Shown here: piece by piece, positions 3,939 to 5,194 of the stretch
How positions within the stretch are numbered: position 1 is the stretch's first letter
Layout: each line of letters opens with the position of its first letter
From: Thermoplasmata archaeon
GTDB lineage: Archaea; Thermoplasmatota; Thermoplasmata; Thermoplasmatales; Thermoplasmataceae
DNA length: 5,194 nucleotides
NCBI GenBank assembly: GCA_021826795.1
Contig: JAKAYM010000133.1
Coordinates: 1-5,194, forward strand
Direction of reading: 5' to 3'
Notes under the pieces: model-generated
What the model was told of the DNA's origin: nothing
Seen by the model: the letters and a program-made list of their open reading frames with translations, nothing else
Database searches by the model: none
Position numbers and translations under genes: made by a program

Positions 3939-4628
3939 TTACGGGTCTGATACAACGTTCAGGTTTATGTTCAGTGAGAAGTCAGATCCCTGGTAGTGGT
4001 TTACATCTGCACCTTTGCTGTTGCCAAGTCCAACCCATATCTCCATTATTGCAGTTCCTTCTGGACTGAGAGATGTGTTAAACCCGGATACTTGGGTTAC
4101 ATTGTATATGTAACCTGTTGAGCTCTCGAGATCAGATGCAAAGCTGCTTGCCGTAACCTGTGTTTCGTTTATGGATGCATTTGCTGAGTTATATGTTGCG
4201 TCAGATGAGGTCGTCATTGATATGGCTCCCTGTGATACCATAAATCCAACAGTTCCGTTATTGGTTATGGTTGCCATGAACTCAACATACTCTCCTGGAG
4301 CGAAGTTAGTTACATTAACTGTATACTCTCTTCCGCTGGTAGCTGTTGTATAGAACTGGTTTCCAAGACCAAGCTTGTACACACCACTGTTGTCATGGTA
4401 TGCATCTCCAACTCCTATCTCGAATATATGCCCATTTGGACCCTCTACTGTTAAAGGTGTGTTGTTCGCGTTTGTTCCGACTAGGGTCAGATTGTTCTCC
4501 CAGGTCAAATGGCCTGCTGTGCTATTAATGGCAACGCTAGAACTCCCAGAGAATGCGGAGAAAGCGAATGTTCCTCCCATTGCAATAAGAATTGGCACTA
4601 CCAATAATACGGCTAACTTTTTGTTCAT
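3939..4628 (-). CDS. secreted TasA/camelysin-like protein with SipW-type signal peptide
   Basis: The 229-aa product starts MNKKLAVLLVVPILIAMGG, then TFAFSAFSG. A Lys-rich n-region, a hydrophobic core and a G-G-T-F-A box make up the SipW-dependent signal peptide known from Bacillus TasA and camelysin; cleavage after A22 is expected. The mature part is rich in Ser, Thr, Asn and Gly, has no cysteine and no membrane anchor, and looks all-beta (YTVNVTNFAPGEYVEFMATI, then TNNGTVGFMV). I count nine N-x-S/T sequons, fitting a glycosylated archaeal surface protein. TasA homologues build extracellular fibres by donor-strand exchange, as in bundling pili of Pyrobaculum. A fibre subunit is therefore a reasonable inference. 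GGTGA (4633-4637) 4 nt before the ATG supports the start. It is divergent from the DUF5305-like gene. Confidence 0.75.
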   Translation of the reverse strand: MNKKLAVLLVVPILIAMGGTFAFSAFSGSSSVAINSTAGHLTWENNLTLVGTNANNTPLTVEGPNGHIFEIGVGDAYHDNSGVYKLGLGNQFYTTATSGREYTVNVTNFAPGEYVEFMATITNNGTVGFMVSQGAISMTTSSDATYNSANASINETQVTASSFASDLESSTGYIYNVTQVSGFNTSLSPEGTAIMEIWVGLGNSKGADVNHYQGSDFSLNINLNVVSDP

Positions 4629-4836
4629 TTAGTCACCAGAAATTAATCTGTTATCTGTAAATAATAAAACAGGAAATTAAAATATGGTGCAGTAATTAAA
4701 AGAGTTAGACCATAAAACAGGTAAAAAATAATAATTTGAACAATATATAAGTATATCATGTACTGATATTAAATAAATACCATAACTCAGTATTTTTAAT
4801 AAATAAAGGTTAAACTAATACATACATCCAATTAAT
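4629..4836. promoter_or_regulatory. divergent promoter region between the surface-protein genes
   Basis: This 208-bp, very AT-rich spacer must hold promoters for both flanking genes. On the minus strand, AT-rich TATA candidates lie near 4655-4668 and 4676-4685. On the plus strand, TTTTTAATAAATA (near 4793-4805) or TTAAACTAATA (4810-4820) would serve the right-hand gene, the latter giving a leaderless start. ATAAAACAGG occurs twice as a direct repeat (4664-4673 and 4712-4721, 48 bp apart), and TACTGA...TCAGTA (4761-4766, 4787-4792) forms an inverted repeat. A shared regulator of both genes is possible. Confidence 0.4.
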
Positions 4837-5194
4837 ATGAATAAAAAACTGCATCTGACGATTATAATAATTCTGGCAGTCGCTATTATTTTTTCTTCAT
4901 TTATTATACTTGAACCCAGAGAGCATAGCAAAGAAATTCCTGAAACCAATTTTGTATCAAATGCACAGATAAACCTTGAGGCCAATATTACAAACAATAG
5001 CCTGTATAATTCCAATCATCTTTACAATCCCACAGTTATATATGAAAAGCTACTGAAGAATATGACAGTATACATAAACGCAAATTTTCTATCCTCAAGC
5101 AAACAAACAGTATTTATTGATTATTCCATAGGTGTAATTTCATCAAGCCCTTCATGGTCTAAGCTATTCAGTGCAAACAGTTCAACACTGGAAT
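4837..5194 (+). CDS. membrane-anchored exported protein, probably DUF5305 (partial, right edge)
   Basis: The first 119 residues are present; the gene continues past the window. MNKKLHLTIIIILAVAIIFS opens one membrane helix (about residues 7-25), with the rest outside the cell. The exterior part has NITNNSLYNSNHLYNPTVIY, then KLLKNMTVYINANF and DYSIGVISSSPSW. A Y-N-x-x-x-L-Y-N-P box followed by an L-x-x-N-x-T-V beta strand resembles archaeal DUF5305 proteins, which are often encoded beside SipW-like signal peptidases and TasA-like proteins. At least four N-glycosylation sequons are present. No Shine-Dalgarno sequence precedes the ATG, so a leaderless transcript is likely. The family call rests on remembered pattern and on its TasA-like neighbour. 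A SipW-like peptidase may lie further right. Confidence 0.65.
   Translation, partial: MNKKLHLTIIIILAVAIIFSSFIILEPREHSKEIPETNFVSNAQINLEANITNNSLYNSNHLYNPTVIYEKLLKNMTVYINANFLSSSKQTVFIDYSIGVISSSPSWSKLFSANSSTLE

Noticed and set aside
4171..4632. three plus-strand frames of 60-85 codons
   Set aside because: Shadows of the TasA-like coding sequence on the opposite strand.
4815..5015. 66-codon minus-strand frame
   Set aside because: Antisense to the start of the DUF5305-like gene; its hydrophobicity mirrors the signal anchor on the other strand.

Overview
The window is AT-rich, roughly 37% GC by eye. Its genes favour AGG/AGA for Arg and ATA for Ile, promoters look like TATA boxes, some genes appear leaderless, and one gene ends in a bare poly-T terminator. 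Together with the protein families present, this points to an archaeon, most likely a member of the Thermoplasmatales (Ferroplasma/Acidiplasma/Cuniculiplasma-like). That assignment is inference from composition and families; no rRNA or other marker gene is present.

Left part (1-1031): a tightly packed minus-strand operon of four small overlapping genes, mostly too short for routine ORF calling. In transcription order they are a 58-aa ribbon-helix-helix (RHH) DNA-binding protein, a 127-aa protein with two membrane helices and an RHH/VapB-like C-terminal tail, a 54-aa two-helix membrane protein, and a 34-aa lysine-rich peptide. A cluster of short palindromes follows the operon.

Middle (1032-2009): about 980 bp without a convincing gene but full of structure. 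It holds four copies of a CGTTATAAA(A/C) promoter-like motif, one of which lies in the RHH operon promoter. It holds three copies of a C-tract plus ATCGAT-centred palindrome spaced 209 and 212 bp apart, and helically spaced CCTG motifs. It also holds a 40-bp direct repeat (39/40) of the 3' end of the integrase gene further right. I read this as a control, partition or origin-like region of an integrated plasmid or virus.

Centre-right (2010-3714): two small plus-strand genes joined by an ATGA overlap (54 aa and a 91-aa membrane protein) run tail-to-tail, with overlapping stop codons, into a minus-strand tyrosine recombinase of 423 aa. The recombinase has a full catalytic set, a C-terminal zinc ribbon and a helical tail. 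The RHH operon, repeat-rich spacer and integrase together look like a mobile element; neither att boundary is proven.

Right part (3939-5194): a different, probably chromosomal theme. A secreted TasA/camelysin-like protein with a SipW-type signal peptide is encoded on the minus strand. It is divergent from a membrane-anchored exported protein, probably DUF5305, that runs off the right edge. Both have many N-glycosylation sequons. Such pairs are known around archaeal SipW-like signal peptidases and fibre-forming TasA homologues, so a surface-fibre or matrix locus is inferred.
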